This document shows, piece after piece, positions 8,621-17,246 of a stretch of DNA of 64,000 nt. The stretch comes from Xanthomonas sp. DAR 34887 (lineage in GTDB: Bacteria; Pseudomonadota; Gammaproteobacteria; Xanthomonadales; Xanthomonadaceae), in the NCBI RefSeq assembly GCF_041245805.1, contig NZ_CP162490.1, positions 1,217,001-1,281,000 on the forward strand. Reading direction: 5' to 3'. The position numbers were made by a program, and so were the translations under genes. How positions within the stretch are numbered: the first letter of the stretch is position 1; the number at the start of each line of letters is the position of its first letter. The notes beneath the pieces are model-generated. The model saw only the letters and a list, made by a program, of their open reading frames with translations. It was not told the DNA's origin and searched no databases.

Positions 8621-11600
8621 TCAGTGATGCAAAGGAACTGGCTTGATCTTGAACCAGATGGAATACATGGCTGGCAGAAACACCAGCGTCAGAATCGTCC
8701 CCGCGAGCGTGCCACCGATCAGCGTGTAGGCCAGCGTTCCCCAGAACACCGAATGGGTCAGCGGGATGAAGGCCAGGATCGCGGCCAGCGCCGTCAATAT
8801 CACCGGTCTTGCGCGCTGCACGGTGGCTTCGACGACCGCATTGAACGGACTCAGTCCTTCCTGTTCGTTGTGATGGATCTGCCCGATCAGGATCAGCGTG
8901 TTGCGCATCAGGATGCCCGACAGCGCGATCAGGCCGACCAGCGCATTGATGCCGAACGGTTGCTGGAAGATCAGCAAGGTCGGCACCACGCCGATCAAGC
9001 CGAGCGGACTGGTGGCGAAGACCATGACCATCGCCGCGATCGATCGCACCTGCAGGATGATGACGAGCAGGGTGAGCGCGATCATGATCGGGAACAGCGG
9101 CAGCATCGCCGTGGTGGCCTTGGCGGCCTCTTCGATCGAGCCGGCCTGTTCGATCCGGTAGCCGGAAGGAAGCGTCTCGATGATCGGTTGCAACTGCTTC
9201 AAGACCGCGGTGGAAACGTCCGGCGGCTGCAATCCTTCGGCGATGTCGCCGCGCACGGTGATGGTCGGCGTGCGGTCGCGACGGCGCAGGATGGGATCTT
9301 CCATGCGCACATCGACGCTGCCCACCTGCGACAGCGGGATGCGTTGACCCGCCGATCCGACCAGCGTAAAGGCGGCGATCTTTGCCGGATCCAGGCGGGT
9401 AGCGCCGGCCGCGCGGCCAACCACCTGCACCGAACGGATGTCCTCGCGCACCTCGGTCAGCGGCACTCCGCTGAGCAGGAATTGCAACTGCAAGGACACG
9501 GAATTGGAGGTCAGCCCGACAGCCTGGAGTCGATCCTGATCGAGCGTGAAGTGCAGGGTCGGAACGCGCGGACCCCAATCCGTGTTGACGGTGCGCATCA
9601 TCGGACTGGCGTGCATCACGCTTTCGACTTCGTTTGCGATCGCGCGCAGTTTGTCCGGGTCTGGGCCCATCACGCGGTAAGCGACGGGAAACGGCGAGGG
9701 CGGGCCGAACACGATCTGGGTGACGCGCACCCGCGCCTCGGGCGCCAACCCGTCGGCCACCGCCCGGCGCAGCCTGAACTTGAGCGCTTCCCGCTCCTTG
9801 TCGTCGCCGGCGAGTACCACGATCTTGGCGAACGCCGGGTCGGGCAGTTCGGGCGCCATGGCCAGGAAGAAGCGTGGCGCGCCCTGGCCGATGTAGGACG
9901 TGACGATCCTGGCTTCCTGCTGCTTCGCCAGCCAGGCTTCCAGCTTCGCCGTTGCCGCGCTGGTTTGCGCGATGGAGGTGCCATATGGCATCTGCACTTC
10001 GACCAGCACCTCCGGCCGATCGGACGTCGGGAAGAACTGCTTCTTGACAAGGCCCATGCCGACCACAGCCAGCACGAACGTGCCGACCACGGCGCCGGCG
10101 ACCAGCCACTTGCGCGCGATGACGCGCGCGAGCACCTGCCGGAAGCGGTTGTAGTTGCGGGTGTTGTAGATGGCTTCGTGCCCGCCCTCGACCTTCTTGA
10201 TATCCGGCAGCAACTTCACGCCCAGGTACGGCGTGAACGCCACCGCCACTACCCAGGACACGATCAGGGCGATGCCGACGATCCAGAACATGTTGCTGGT
10301 GTATTCGCCTGCCGTGGAGCGGGCGAAGCCATTGGGCATGAAGCCGATCGCCGTGACCAGCGTGCCGGAAAGCATCGGCGCCGCGGTGTGGCTCCAGGCG
10401 TAGGCGGAGGCCTTGCTGCGGCTGTAGCCTTCCTCCATCTTCACCACCATCATTTCGATGGCGATGATGGCGTCGTCCACCAGCAGGCCCAGCGCCAGGA
10501 TCAGCGAGCCCAGCGTGATGCGGTCGAAGTTCTTGCCGGTGGCCGCCATGATCACGAACACGGCCGCCAGCGTCAGCGGCACGGCGGCCGCGACCACGAT
10601 GCCGACCCGCCAGCCCATGCTGAGAAAGCACACCACCATCACCACCAGCAGGGCGACGAAGAACTTGACCATGAACTCGTCCACCGCCGAGCTGATGTTG
10701 ACGGCCTGGTCGGTGACTTTGCTCAGCGTCATGCCCAGCGGCAACCCGGTATTGATCTTGGTGACTTCCGCCTCGAGCGCCTTGCCGAGATCGAGCCCAT
10801 TCCAGTCGTCGCGCATCACCACGCCCAGCAACAGCGTCGGCTCTCCGTTGTTGCGCACCAGGAAGGTGGCCGGATCTTCATAGCCGCGCGCGACGGTCGC
10901 CACATCCGACAGCTTCAGCGTCCGGCCCTGCGCCATGACCGGGGTCTGGCGGATCTTCTCCAGGTCGTCGAACGCGCCGTCGACGCGAACGAAGATCTGC
11001 GGCCCCTGCGTCTCGATGGAGCCTGCAGGCGTCAGCACGTTCTGGCTGTTGAGCGCGGCGAAGATGTCTTGCGGAGTGACGCCCAGCGTGGCCAGGCGAT
11101 CGTGGGAGAACGAGACGAAGATACGTTCTGGCTGTTCGCCGATGATGTTGACCTTCTTCACCCCTGAAACGTGCAGCAACTGCTGGCGCAGCGCCTCCGC
11201 ATCGCGCGCCAGTCGGCGCTGCGGCTCGCCCTTGGCCTTGAGCGCAAACAGCGCGAAGGTCACATCCGCATACTCGTCGTTGAGCATCGGGCCGATGACG
11301 CCGGCAGGCAGTTTCTTGGCCTCGTCCCCCAGCTTCTTGCGCGCCTGATAGAACTCCTCCTGGACCGCCGCGGGCGGCGCGCTGTCGCGCAGGGAAATCA
11401 TGGTGACGGCCAGGCCGGGGCGCGTGTAGGTTTCCGCGCGGTCGTACCAGCGCAATTCCTGCAGGCGCTTTTCCAGCGGTTCGGCGATTTGATCCTGCAT
11501 TTCCTGCGCCGTTGCGCCCGGCCAGGCGGTAATGACGGTCATCTGCTTGATCGTGAACGGCGGGTCTTCCGCGCGGCCGAGCTTGAAGAACGCGAGGATG

Positions 11601-11689
11601 CCCGCCACCGAGACCAGGAAGATCAGGAACAGCGTGACGGAACGCTCGCGTACCGCAAGCGCCGAAAGATTGAAGCGCCCTTCGCTCAT
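8621..11689 (-). CDS. RND multidrug efflux pump, inner-membrane subunit
   Basis: A 1022-residue hydrophobic-amphiphilic efflux (HAE) RND permease. It has an N-terminal helix (SVTLFLIFLVSVAGILAFF), two large periplasmic loops and two six-helix blocks. The proton-relay pair is present in LVDDAIIAIEMMVVK. The beginning, RFNLSALAVRERSVTLFLI, and the segment FFKLGRAEDPPFTIKQM are typical of AcrB-related pumps that pair with short adaptors. The ATG overlaps the adaptor stop (ATGA) and has GGAGA six bases upstream. It would form a tripartite pump with the adaptor before it and the outer-membrane factor encoded across the TetR gene. Confidence 0.95.
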   Translation of the reverse strand: MSEGRFNLSALAVRERSVTLFLIFLVSVAGILAFFKLGRAEDPPFTIKQMTVITAWPGATAQEMQDQIAEPLEKRLQELRWYDRAETYTRPGLAVTMISLRDSAPPAAVQEEFYQARKKLGDEAKKLPAGVIGPMLNDEYADVTFALFALKAKGEPQRRLARDAEALRQQLLHVSGVKKVNIIGEQPERIFVSFSHDRLATLGVTPQDIFAALNSQNVLTPAGSIETQGPQIFVRVDGAFDDLEKIRQTPVMAQGRTLKLSDVATVARGYEDPATFLVRNNGEPTLLLGVVMRDDWNGLDLGKALEAEVTKINTGLPLGMTLSKVTDQAVNISSAVDEFMVKFFVALLVVMVVCFLSMGWRVGIVVAAAVPLTLAAVFVIMAATGKNFDRITLGSLILALGLLVDDAIIAIEMMVVKMEEGYSRSKASAYAWSHTAAPMLSGTLVTAIGFMPNGFARSTAGEYTSNMFWIVGIALIVSWVVAVAFTPYLGVKLLPDIKKVEGGHEAIYNTRNYNRFRQVLARVIARKWLVAGAVVGTFVLAVVGMGLVKKQFFPTSDRPEVLVEVQMPYGTSIAQTSAATAKLEAWLAKQQEARIVTSYIGQGAPRFFLAMAPELPDPAFAKIVVLAGDDKEREALKFRLRRAVADGLAPEARVRVTQIVFGPPSPFPVAYRVMGPDPDKLRAIANEVESVMHASPMMRTVNTDWGPRVPTLHFTLDQDRLQAVGLTSNSVSLQLQFLLSGVPLTEVREDIRSVQVVGRAAGATRLDPAKIAAFTLVGSAGQRIPLSQVGSVDVRMEDPILRRRDRTPTITVRGDIAEGLQPPDVSTAVLKQLQPIIETLPSGYRIEQAGSIEEAAKATTAMLPLFPIMIALTLLVIILQVRSIAAMVMVFATSPLGLIGVVPTLLIFQQPFGINALVGLIALSGILMRNTLILIGQIHHNEQEGLSPFNAVVEATVQRARPVILTALAAILAFIPLTHSVFWGTLAYTLIGGTLAGTILTLVFLPAMYSIWFKIKPVPLHH

Positions 11690-12792
11690 GGACGATCTCC
11701 GGCAGGCATCGCTTCGCCTTGGCCTATCGGCCTGACGGCCTCGCCTTCGCGAAGCAGATGCGCACCGAGTGAGACCACCTGGTCGCCGACCTTGAGATTG
11801 CCTTTCACCTGCGCCGCTTCGTCCGACAGGCCCAGCACCTGGACGGAGCGCCAAACCGCTTTTGCAGGCTTGCCTTCGATGGCCCACACGCCCGGCCCTT
11901 TGCCTGGGTCGAACAACGCGCCGATCGGGACCTTCAGCGATGCCGTGGCGTGCGTGCCGTCGGGAATGTCGACGGTGACGGTGGCGCCCAGCGGCGCCTG
12001 CGCCAGCGCACCTTCTAGCACATACCTGGCCTCGTAAGTACGCGTTGCGGGATCGGCCGCGTCGGAGAGCAGCCGCAGTTTTGCCGATACGGCGGCCTGC
12101 CGATTTCCGAACAACGTCGCTTGCGCAAGCGATCCAACGGTCGGTCGCAGCGTTTCCGGCAGATGCACGATGGCTTCGCGCTGGCCGGCCCGGGCAAGGC
12201 GCACGACCGGCTGCCCGGCACTCACCACCTGCCCCTGCTCGGCGAGGGTCTCGACCACGACGCCATCTGCATCGGCAAGCAGGAGCGCATAGCCCGACGC
12301 GTTCCTGGCGACGCCGGCTTGCGCCTCGGCGGCCTTGAGTTGTGCTCGCGCCGAGTCGGCTGCGGCTTTGATTTGATCGTATGCAGAGGCCGAAACAGCG
12401 CCTTCGGCGACCAGGTCGCGGTAGCGCGCCTCATCGTCGGCGGTTTGCTTCGCACGCGCTCGCGCCGCGGCCACCGCTTCCTGTTGCGCTTGAGCCTGCA
12501 ACCCCAGGTCGATGGGGTCCATCCGCATGAGCGGCTGGCCGCGCCTGACGGTCTGCCCGGTATCGACGAGGCGCTCCAGCACCTTGCCAGAGACGCGAAA
12601 GCCCAGGTCGCTCTGAACCCGGGCCGCCACCACCCCGGTGAACGCTCGAGACGTGGCGGAGGCGCCCTCGACGGCCCCGACCCGGACCAGCGGAGCCTCC
12701 GTACGCGGATCGGAAGAGTGGCCGTTACCGCATGCCGTCAGGGCAAGCGGCAACAGACAGACGGCATACGAAGCGAGCTGGCGCCGGAACAT
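11686..12792 (-). CDS. RND efflux periplasmic adaptor (membrane-fusion) lipoprotein
   Basis: A 368-residue HlyD/AcrA-type adaptor. The signal peptide ends in the lipobox LTAC, so it is probably lipid-anchored in the inner-membrane outer leaflet. The order is a barrel-sandwich lipoyl half (SGKVLERLVDTGQTVRRGQP), an Ala/Gln-rich coiled-coil hairpin, the second lipoyl half (VVETLAEQGQVVSAGQPVVR), and a beta-barrel domain with GATVTVDIPDG. It is the first gene of the leftward operon and is preceded by AAGGG and a promoter overlapped by a TetR-type palindrome. It bridges the RND pump and the outer-membrane factor. Confidence 0.94.
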   Translation of the reverse strand: MFRRQLASYAVCLLPLALTACGNGHSSDPRTEAPLVRVGAVEGASATSRAFTGVVAARVQSDLGFRVSGKVLERLVDTGQTVRRGQPLMRMDPIDLGLQAQAQQEAVAAARARAKQTADDEARYRDLVAEGAVSASAYDQIKAAADSARAQLKAAEAQAGVARNASGYALLLADADGVVVETLAEQGQVVSAGQPVVRLARAGQREAIVHLPETLRPTVGSLAQATLFGNRQAAVSAKLRLLSDAADPATRTYEARYVLEGALAQAPLGATVTVDIPDGTHATASLKVPIGALFDPGKGPGVWAIEGKPAKAVWRSVQVLGLSDEAAQVKGNLKVGDQVVSLGAHLLREGEAVRPIGQGEAMPAGDRP

Positions 12793-12825
12793 GGGAACCC
12801 TTCTGGGCGAGGAGAAAGTGTTCCC

Positions 12826-12862
12826 ATCTTATACTTGTGACCAATACAGTCAATAGTCACAA
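12826..12862 (-). promoter_or_regulatory. Promoter of the efflux operon with overlapping TetR-type operator
   Basis: On the minus strand a TTGACT -35 (12848-12853) and a TAAGAT -10 (12826-12831) are 16 bp apart, just upstream of the adaptor gene. The palindrome TTGTGAC-N14-GTCACAA (12835-12862) covers the -35 and most of the spacer. The same GTGAC half sites, with the same 19-bp start-to-start distance, occur in front of the outer-membrane factor gene. The natural reading is repression by the TetR protein encoded between them. Confidence 0.75.
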
Positions 12863-12870
12863 CATCCGGA

Positions 12871-13488
12871 TTACGGTGCCAGGCTGCGCAGTATCAGGTT
12901 GGATAGCTGGGCCGTCGCCTCGGCCGCGTTGTCCAGGTTGTGCTGCAACTGCAGCGGATTGATGTAGGGGCGCATGACCAGGTAGATGGCATTGACCGCT
13001 TCATCCAGCGGCGTCTTGCGCTCGAATTCCCCGGCTTGGCGGCCATCGCGCACGATCTGCAGCACCATGGCCTTGAGGCGGTCTTCGTATGCGCCAACCG
13101 ACGGCCAGGACTCGCCGGCCGAGGTCGCGGCGATGTCGTAGAGCTTGCGGTCGTGGAAGAACAGATAGCTGCCGGCCTCCACCAATGTCTTGAATACCCG
13201 GCGCAGTCGCTCGGGAGCGGCGGGAACGTCGGCGACGGCTTCGTCGACAGCGGCCATGATCATGCTCAGGCGATTGGAGCAGATGACCTCGCCGATCGCC
13301 TGTTTGGAATCGAAGAACTTGTAGATGTAGGCCTTGGAGAAGCCGATCGCCTTCGCCAGATCGGAAACGGTGGTTTTCTCATAGCCGTAGCGGCCGAAAT
13401 ATTCGGTCGCCGCCTCGACGATCTGAGCGCGGACGTCATGATCCGAAGGCCCCCGAAGTTGGGGCGCGGGAGTGTGTGCTTTCGTCAT
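12871..13488 (-). CDS. TetR/AcrR-family repressor of the efflux locus
   Basis: A 205-residue regulator. The N-terminal helix-turn-helix is classical: QIVEAATEYFGRYGYEKTTV, then SDLAKAIGFSKAYIYKFFDS. The C-terminal ligand-binding domain is poorly conserved, as usual. It lies between the adaptor gene, which reads the same way, and the divergent outer-membrane factor gene, and both flanking intergenic gaps carry the same GTGAC-N14-GTCAC palindrome. I infer that it represses both transcription units and perhaps itself, and is released by a pump substrate. It probably uses the divergent promoter region near 13500. Confidence 0.9.
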   Translation of the reverse strand: MTKAHTPAPQLRGPSDHDVRAQIVEAATEYFGRYGYEKTTVSDLAKAIGFSKAYIYKFFDSKQAIGEVICSNRLSMIMAAVDEAVADVPAAPERLRRVFKTLVEAGSYLFFHDRKLYDIAATSAGESWPSVGAYEDRLKAMVLQIVRDGRQAGEFERKTPLDEAVNAIYLVMRPYINPLQLQHNLDNAAEATAQLSNLILRSLAP

Positions 13489-13516
13489 CGGGTCAGCTTA
13501 CTGCCGGCGTCCATGA

Positions 13517-13550
13517 TTGACAATGAGTGACCATTTCGTATTATGGTCAC
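13517..13550 (+). promoter_or_regulatory. Consensus promoter and operator of the outer-membrane factor gene
   Basis: TTGACA (13517-13522) and TATTAT (13539-13544) are separated by 16 bp, a near-perfect sigma-70 promoter that stands out in GC-rich DNA. The palindrome GTGACCAT-N8-ATGGTCAC (13527-13550) fills the spacer and overlaps the -10, so a bound repressor would block polymerase. The coding start follows 26 bp later, with AAGGA in front. Confidence 0.85.
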
Positions 13551-13575
13551 AGCGTGCCATCTCCCAAGGATCATC

Positions 13576-15033
13576 ATGTTTCCACGTCGCTCCTTTGCGC
13601 TGTTCCTCTGCGCCAGCCTGATGGCCGGTTGCGCGGCAGGCCCGGACTATCGCCGCCCGGATGCGCCCCTCCCGAGCCATTACATTGGGCGGGCGGCCGA
13701 ACCAGGGCGTGGCCCATCTGCCTCCGAACTGGCGGCGTGGTGGCAGGGGTTCGACGATCCGCTGCTCGCCCACTTCGTCTCCTTGGCGCTGGAACAGAAC
13801 CTCGACCTGGCACAGGCCGCTGCCCGCGTCAGCCAGGCGCGCGCCGGGCTTGGCGCCGCCAATGCGGCCTTGCTTCCGTCGGCGGCGATCGACGGCTCGG
13901 CGGCTCGCGCCCGCCAGTCGGTCGAAACCCCGCTGGGACAAGTGCTCGCGTCCACGCCCGGATACGACAGGTGGGGAAATGCCTACGAAGCCGATCTGGG
14001 TGCGAGCTGGGAGCTGGATGTTTTCGGAGGCCTGCGGCGCGGCCGCGAAGCGGCACTGGCCGACTACCAGGCCTCGCAGGCCGGGGCCGTTGCGACACGC
14101 CTGGCGGTCGCTGCGCAGACAGCGGACATCTACGTCACCATTCGCGGCTTGCAGGCCCGCCTCGGCATTGCCCGGCAGCAAGTCAAGACCCAACAAGATC
14201 TGCTGACCAAGGTCGGTCTGCTTTACGGCAAGGGACTGGCTGCCGAGTACCAGGTCCGGCAGACGGAGGGGGCGTTGTCGCAGGTGCAAGCGACGGTTCC
14301 CGTTCTGCAGGCAGGTCTCGATGCGTCGATGAATGCATTGGACGTGATGCTGGGTGTTCCTCCAGGCACGCATCGCCCCGAACTCGAAACTGTCGTCCCG
14401 ATTCCGGCAACGCCGCGGATCGGCGAGACGGGCTCGCCGGCCGATCTTCTGCACAGGCGCCCCGACCTGATCGTGGCCGAACGCCGGCTGGTTGCGTCCA
14501 ACGCCCGGATTGGTGAGGCGATCGCCGAGTATTACCCCAAGTTCTCGCTGAGCGGTTTGCTGGGAAGCGCCACGGCGATTTCCAGCGACAATCTGTTCAC
14601 CAGCGGCGCGAGCCAGACGTCGGCCGTGTTGGGGCTGAGGTGGCGTCTTTTCGACTTCGGCCGCATCAATGCGCAGATCGATCTGGCGAAGGGACGCGAT
14701 GCCGAGGCATTGGCCGCGTACCGCCAGGCCGTTCTGCGCGCGACCGAGGATGTCGAGAACGCTTTTTCGGCATTGGCCAATCGCGGCGAACAGGCCGCGA
14801 CGTTGACGCAAGGCGAGCTCGCGCTTTCTCGCGCAAGGGCGTCCTCGTTCGCGGCCTATCGGCGAGGGGCCGCGAGCCTGATCGACGTGTTGCACGCCGA
14901 CGCATCGCTGTTGCAGGCGTCGGATGCGAGGGCGCAGGCGCAGACCGAGTCGGCGCGCGCTGCCGTCGCCGCGTTCAGGGCGCTTGGCGGCGGCTGGCAG
15001 TCAACGCCTTCGGACGCAACGGCGGCTCGCTGA
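13576..15033 (+). CDS. Outer-membrane factor lipoprotein of the RND pump (NodT/OprM-type)
   Basis: A 485-residue TolC-like efflux channel. The signal peptide ends with the lipobox LMAGC, giving a lipid-anchored trimeric barrel. Two repeats of the outer-membrane efflux protein family are visible: the first contains LALEQNLDLAQAAARVSQAR and YEADLGASWELDVFGGLRRG, the second contains DLLHRRPDLIVAERRLVASN and LGLRWRLFDFGRINAQID. The ATG chosen has AAGGA eight bases or so ahead and begins the signal peptide; a start 33 bp upstream would place the ATG in the operator. It completes the tripartite pump and is transcribed away from the other components. Confidence 0.94.
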   Translation: MFPRRSFALFLCASLMAGCAAGPDYRRPDAPLPSHYIGRAAEPGRGPSASELAAWWQGFDDPLLAHFVSLALEQNLDLAQAAARVSQARAGLGAANAALLPSAAIDGSAARARQSVETPLGQVLASTPGYDRWGNAYEADLGASWELDVFGGLRRGREAALADYQASQAGAVATRLAVAAQTADIYVTIRGLQARLGIARQQVKTQQDLLTKVGLLYGKGLAAEYQVRQTEGALSQVQATVPVLQAGLDASMNALDVMLGVPPGTHRPELETVVPIPATPRIGETGSPADLLHRRPDLIVAERRLVASNARIGEAIAEYYPKFSLSGLLGSATAISSDNLFTSGASQTSAVLGLRWRLFDFGRINAQIDLAKGRDAEALAAYRQAVLRATEDVENAFSALANRGEQAATLTQGELALSRARASSFAAYRRGAASLIDVLHADASLLQASDARAQAQTESARAAVAAFRALGGGWQSTPSDATAAR

Positions 15034-15322
15034 GGTTCGGCAATCCGGTGGCTCGGCGCGGCGCCAACGCGGTCTTGGGCGACGTGCCGCAGTGCAGGGT
15101 GGGGGAGACCCAGCGGCCGGTATGGGCTTACGGCCATCCGCTCGGTTCCAATGAACGCGCGACACCGCTTCTTCTTGTCCGCGCCGCGTGCGTGCATGCG
15201 GCGCTGCGTCCAGCGTCGCAGTTTGCGTCTACCGGATGGAAACGGTTGCAGGCATTCCGTGAAGGAATCGGTAGCGTTTGCCGCGATATACTTCGGGTTT
15301 CCCCCCGTGCCATAGGAATTCC

Positions 15323-16327
15323 ATGAGCATCGAACAGCTTGCCGAAACCGCACAGGCGATGGTCGCCCCGGGCAAGGGCATCATCGCCATCGACGAATCC
15401 ACCAGCACGATCGCCAAGCGCTTCGCCAGCGTCGGCATCGAGAATGTCGAGGAGAACCGCCGCGCGTATCGCGAGCTGCTGCTGACCACGCCGAAGCTGA
15501 GCGATCACATCTCCGGCGCGATCCTGTACGACGAGACCATCCGCCAGAAGACCAAGGACGGCGTGCCGTTCCCGAAGTACATGGCCGAGCACGGCATCAT
15601 TCCCGGGATCAAGGTCGACAAGGGCACGCACCCGCTGGCGGGCATGCCCGGCGAGCTGATCACCGAAGGCCTGGACGGCCTGCGCGCGCGCCTGGAGGAG
15701 TACTACAAGCTCGGCGCGCGCTTCGCCAAGTGGCGCGCGGTGATCACCATCGGCGAGGACATCCCGTCGGGCGTGTGCATCGAGACCAACGCGCACGCGC
15801 TGGCGCGCTACGCCGCGCTGTGCCAGGAGCAGGGCCTGGTGCCGATGGTGGAGCCGGAAGTGCTGATGGACGGCGACCATGATATCGAGACGTGCTACGA
15901 AGTCACCGAAGCCACGCTGCGTTCGCTGTTCGGCGCGCTGTACGAGCAGAACGTGGTGCTGGAAGGCACCATCCTGAAGGCCTCGATGGTCATCGCCGGC
16001 AAGGGCTGCGACGAGCAGGCCAGCGTCGAGGAAGTGGCCGAGTCCACCGTGATGTGCCTGAAGAGCACCGTGCCGGCGATCCTGCCGGGCATCGTGTTCC
16101 TGTCCGGCGGCCAGACCGACGAGCAGTCCACCGCGCATCTCAATGCGATGAACCAGCTCGGCACTCTGCCGTGGCCGCTGAGCTTCTCCTACGGCCGCGC
16201 GATGCAGCAGGCCGCGCTGAAGCTGTGGTCGCAGGACATGAAGGGCAACTTCGCCAAGGCGCAGCAGGTGGTCTACGAGCGCGCCAAGGAAAACGGCCTG
16301 GCCGCACTGGGCAAGTGGCAGGGCTGA
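15323..16327 (+). CDS. fba: Class I fructose-bisphosphate aldolase
   Basis: Cleaves fructose 1,6-bisphosphate to DHAP and glyceraldehyde 3-phosphate by a Schiff-base mechanism. The 334-residue protein begins MSIEQLAETAQAMVAPGKGI and has the family motif AIDESTSTIAKRF. The Schiff-base Lys lies in LEGTILKASMVI (about K219); the second active-site Lys is in RFAKWRAVI. It ends AALGKWQG, short of the vertebrate-type C-terminal Tyr. I start at the ATG with AGGAA nearby rather than at 15278, which would add an unconserved leader. In related genomes fba follows pyk directly; here an efflux block separates them. A TATACT -10-like box lies at 15287-15292. Confidence 0.96.
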   Translation: MSIEQLAETAQAMVAPGKGIIAIDESTSTIAKRFASVGIENVEENRRAYRELLLTTPKLSDHISGAILYDETIRQKTKDGVPFPKYMAEHGIIPGIKVDKGTHPLAGMPGELITEGLDGLRARLEEYYKLGARFAKWRAVITIGEDIPSGVCIETNAHALARYAALCQEQGLVPMVEPEVLMDGDHDIETCYEVTEATLRSLFGALYEQNVVLEGTILKASMVIAGKGCDEQASVEEVAESTVMCLKSTVPAILPGIVFLSGGQTDEQSTAHLNAMNQLGTLPWPLSFSYGRAMQQAALKLWSQDMKGNFAKAQQVVYERAKENGLAALGKWQG

Positions 16328-16348
16328 GTCCAGCCACAAGGAAGCTAC

Positions 16349-16375
16349 GAAAAACGCCGGCAGCGCCGGCGTTTT
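16349..16375 (+). terminator. Rho-independent terminator of fba
   Basis: The perfect stem AACGCCGGC/GCCGGCGTT with an AGC loop is flanked by A-rich and T5 tracts, so it can act in both directions. It lies 21 bp after the fba stop and separates fba from the convergent response regulator. Confidence 0.92.
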
Positions 16376-16495
16376 TCGTTTCCGCTTCTCCTTCCCGCTG
16401 CGCGAGCATGGCCGCATTTCGGGGGGACGTGCCGGATGAGGGTAGGAGCGACGCTCCGGAACGACCCTGTCGGCGCAGCAACGCCTGGCACGCAC

Positions 16496-17179
16496 TCAGG
16501 GTTTCAGCGCCGCGGGCGCATGAAAGCGGTAGCCGCTATTGCGCAGCGTCTTCACCGGCAGCGGCCGCCCGCTGATCTCTTCCACGCGCCGCCGCAGCCG
16601 GTACATCTGCGTGTCCAGCCGGCGGCGATCGTGGTCCAGGAAGTTCACGCCGAGCGCCTCGGCGATCTCGCGATGGCCTACGCTCTCGCCGGCGTGGCGC
16701 ATCAGGCAGCCGAGCACCAGCAGGTCCTGGTGCGAGAGCGGCACCGGCGGCGCATCGGGGACGTTCAGGCGTGCCGCCGCCATCTCCAGGATCCAGCGCG
16801 CCGGCGGCGGCTGCAGCGCCAGGCGCCTGCCGAGCGAGGCCAGGGTCGCGGCGAGTTCGTCCAGGTCGGCACCCTTGCCCAGGTAGTGGTCCGCACCGAT
16901 GTCCAGGCCGGCGATGCGATCGCCGCCGGTGTTGTGCGCGCTGAACACCACGATGCCCAGGCGGTGGCCGGCGCGGCGAAGGTCGCCGATCAACTCCAGC
17001 CCGCTGCCGTCGGGAAGGCCCACGTCGATCACCGCCATGGCGTGGCGCAGCGGATCGAATCGCTGCCGAAACTCGCCGATACTGGCCACGCATGTCGCAA
17101 GATGCCCCAGATCCTGCAGGAACTCGCCGAGCTCCTCGCGCAATACCGGCTCGTCCTCCAGCAAGATCACCTCGGCCAT
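16496..17179 (-). CDS. Two-component response regulator, OmpR-type
   Basis: A 227-residue regulator with an N-terminal receiver domain (VILLEDEPVL acidic pocket, phospho-acceptor about D52 in VIDVGLPDGSG, switch region VVFSAHNTG) and a C-terminal winged-helix domain (RLDTQMYRLRRRVEEISG, ending KTLRNSGYRFHAP). The receiver has GADHYLGKG where the conserved K is normally in a YLxKP context, a mild variation. Its start faces the histidine kinase start, 66 bp away, so the two form a divergent pair. A 9-bp inverted repeat fills the shared intergenic region. Output genes are unknown. Confidence 0.9.
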   Translation of the reverse strand: MAEVILLEDEPVLREELGEFLQDLGHLATCVASIGEFRQRFDPLRHAMAVIDVGLPDGSGLELIGDLRRAGHRLGIVVFSAHNTGGDRIAGLDIGADHYLGKGADLDELAATLASLGRRLALQPPPARWILEMAAARLNVPDAPPVPLSHQDLLVLGCLMRHAGESVGHREIAEALGVNFLDHDRRRLDTQMYRLRRRVEEISGRPLPVKTLRNSGYRFHAPAALKP

Positions 17180-17203
17180 CGCGCAGATCCTCGTGCATCG
17201 TCG

Positions 17204-17246
17204 TTTGCTGTAACTTAATCGGTTGGCGACCGTGCGGTACAGCAAA
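17204..17246. promoter_or_regulatory. Inverted repeat between divergent response regulator and kinase
   Basis: TTTGCTGTA (17204-17212) and TACAGCAAA (17238-17246) are a perfect 9-bp inverted repeat with a 25-bp spacer, and a smaller CGGT/ACCG repeat is nested on almost the same centre. The right arm ends on the A of the kinase ATG. Position and symmetry suggest an autoregulatory operator for the pair. The right arm would also sit in the ribosome-binding region of the kinase message, where no Shine-Dalgarno is visible. Confidence 0.6.

Noticed and set aside
8624..11167. An 847-codon open frame on the plus strand
   Set aside because: Antisense to the RND pump, rich in His/Asp/Gln/Arg and without any family motif.
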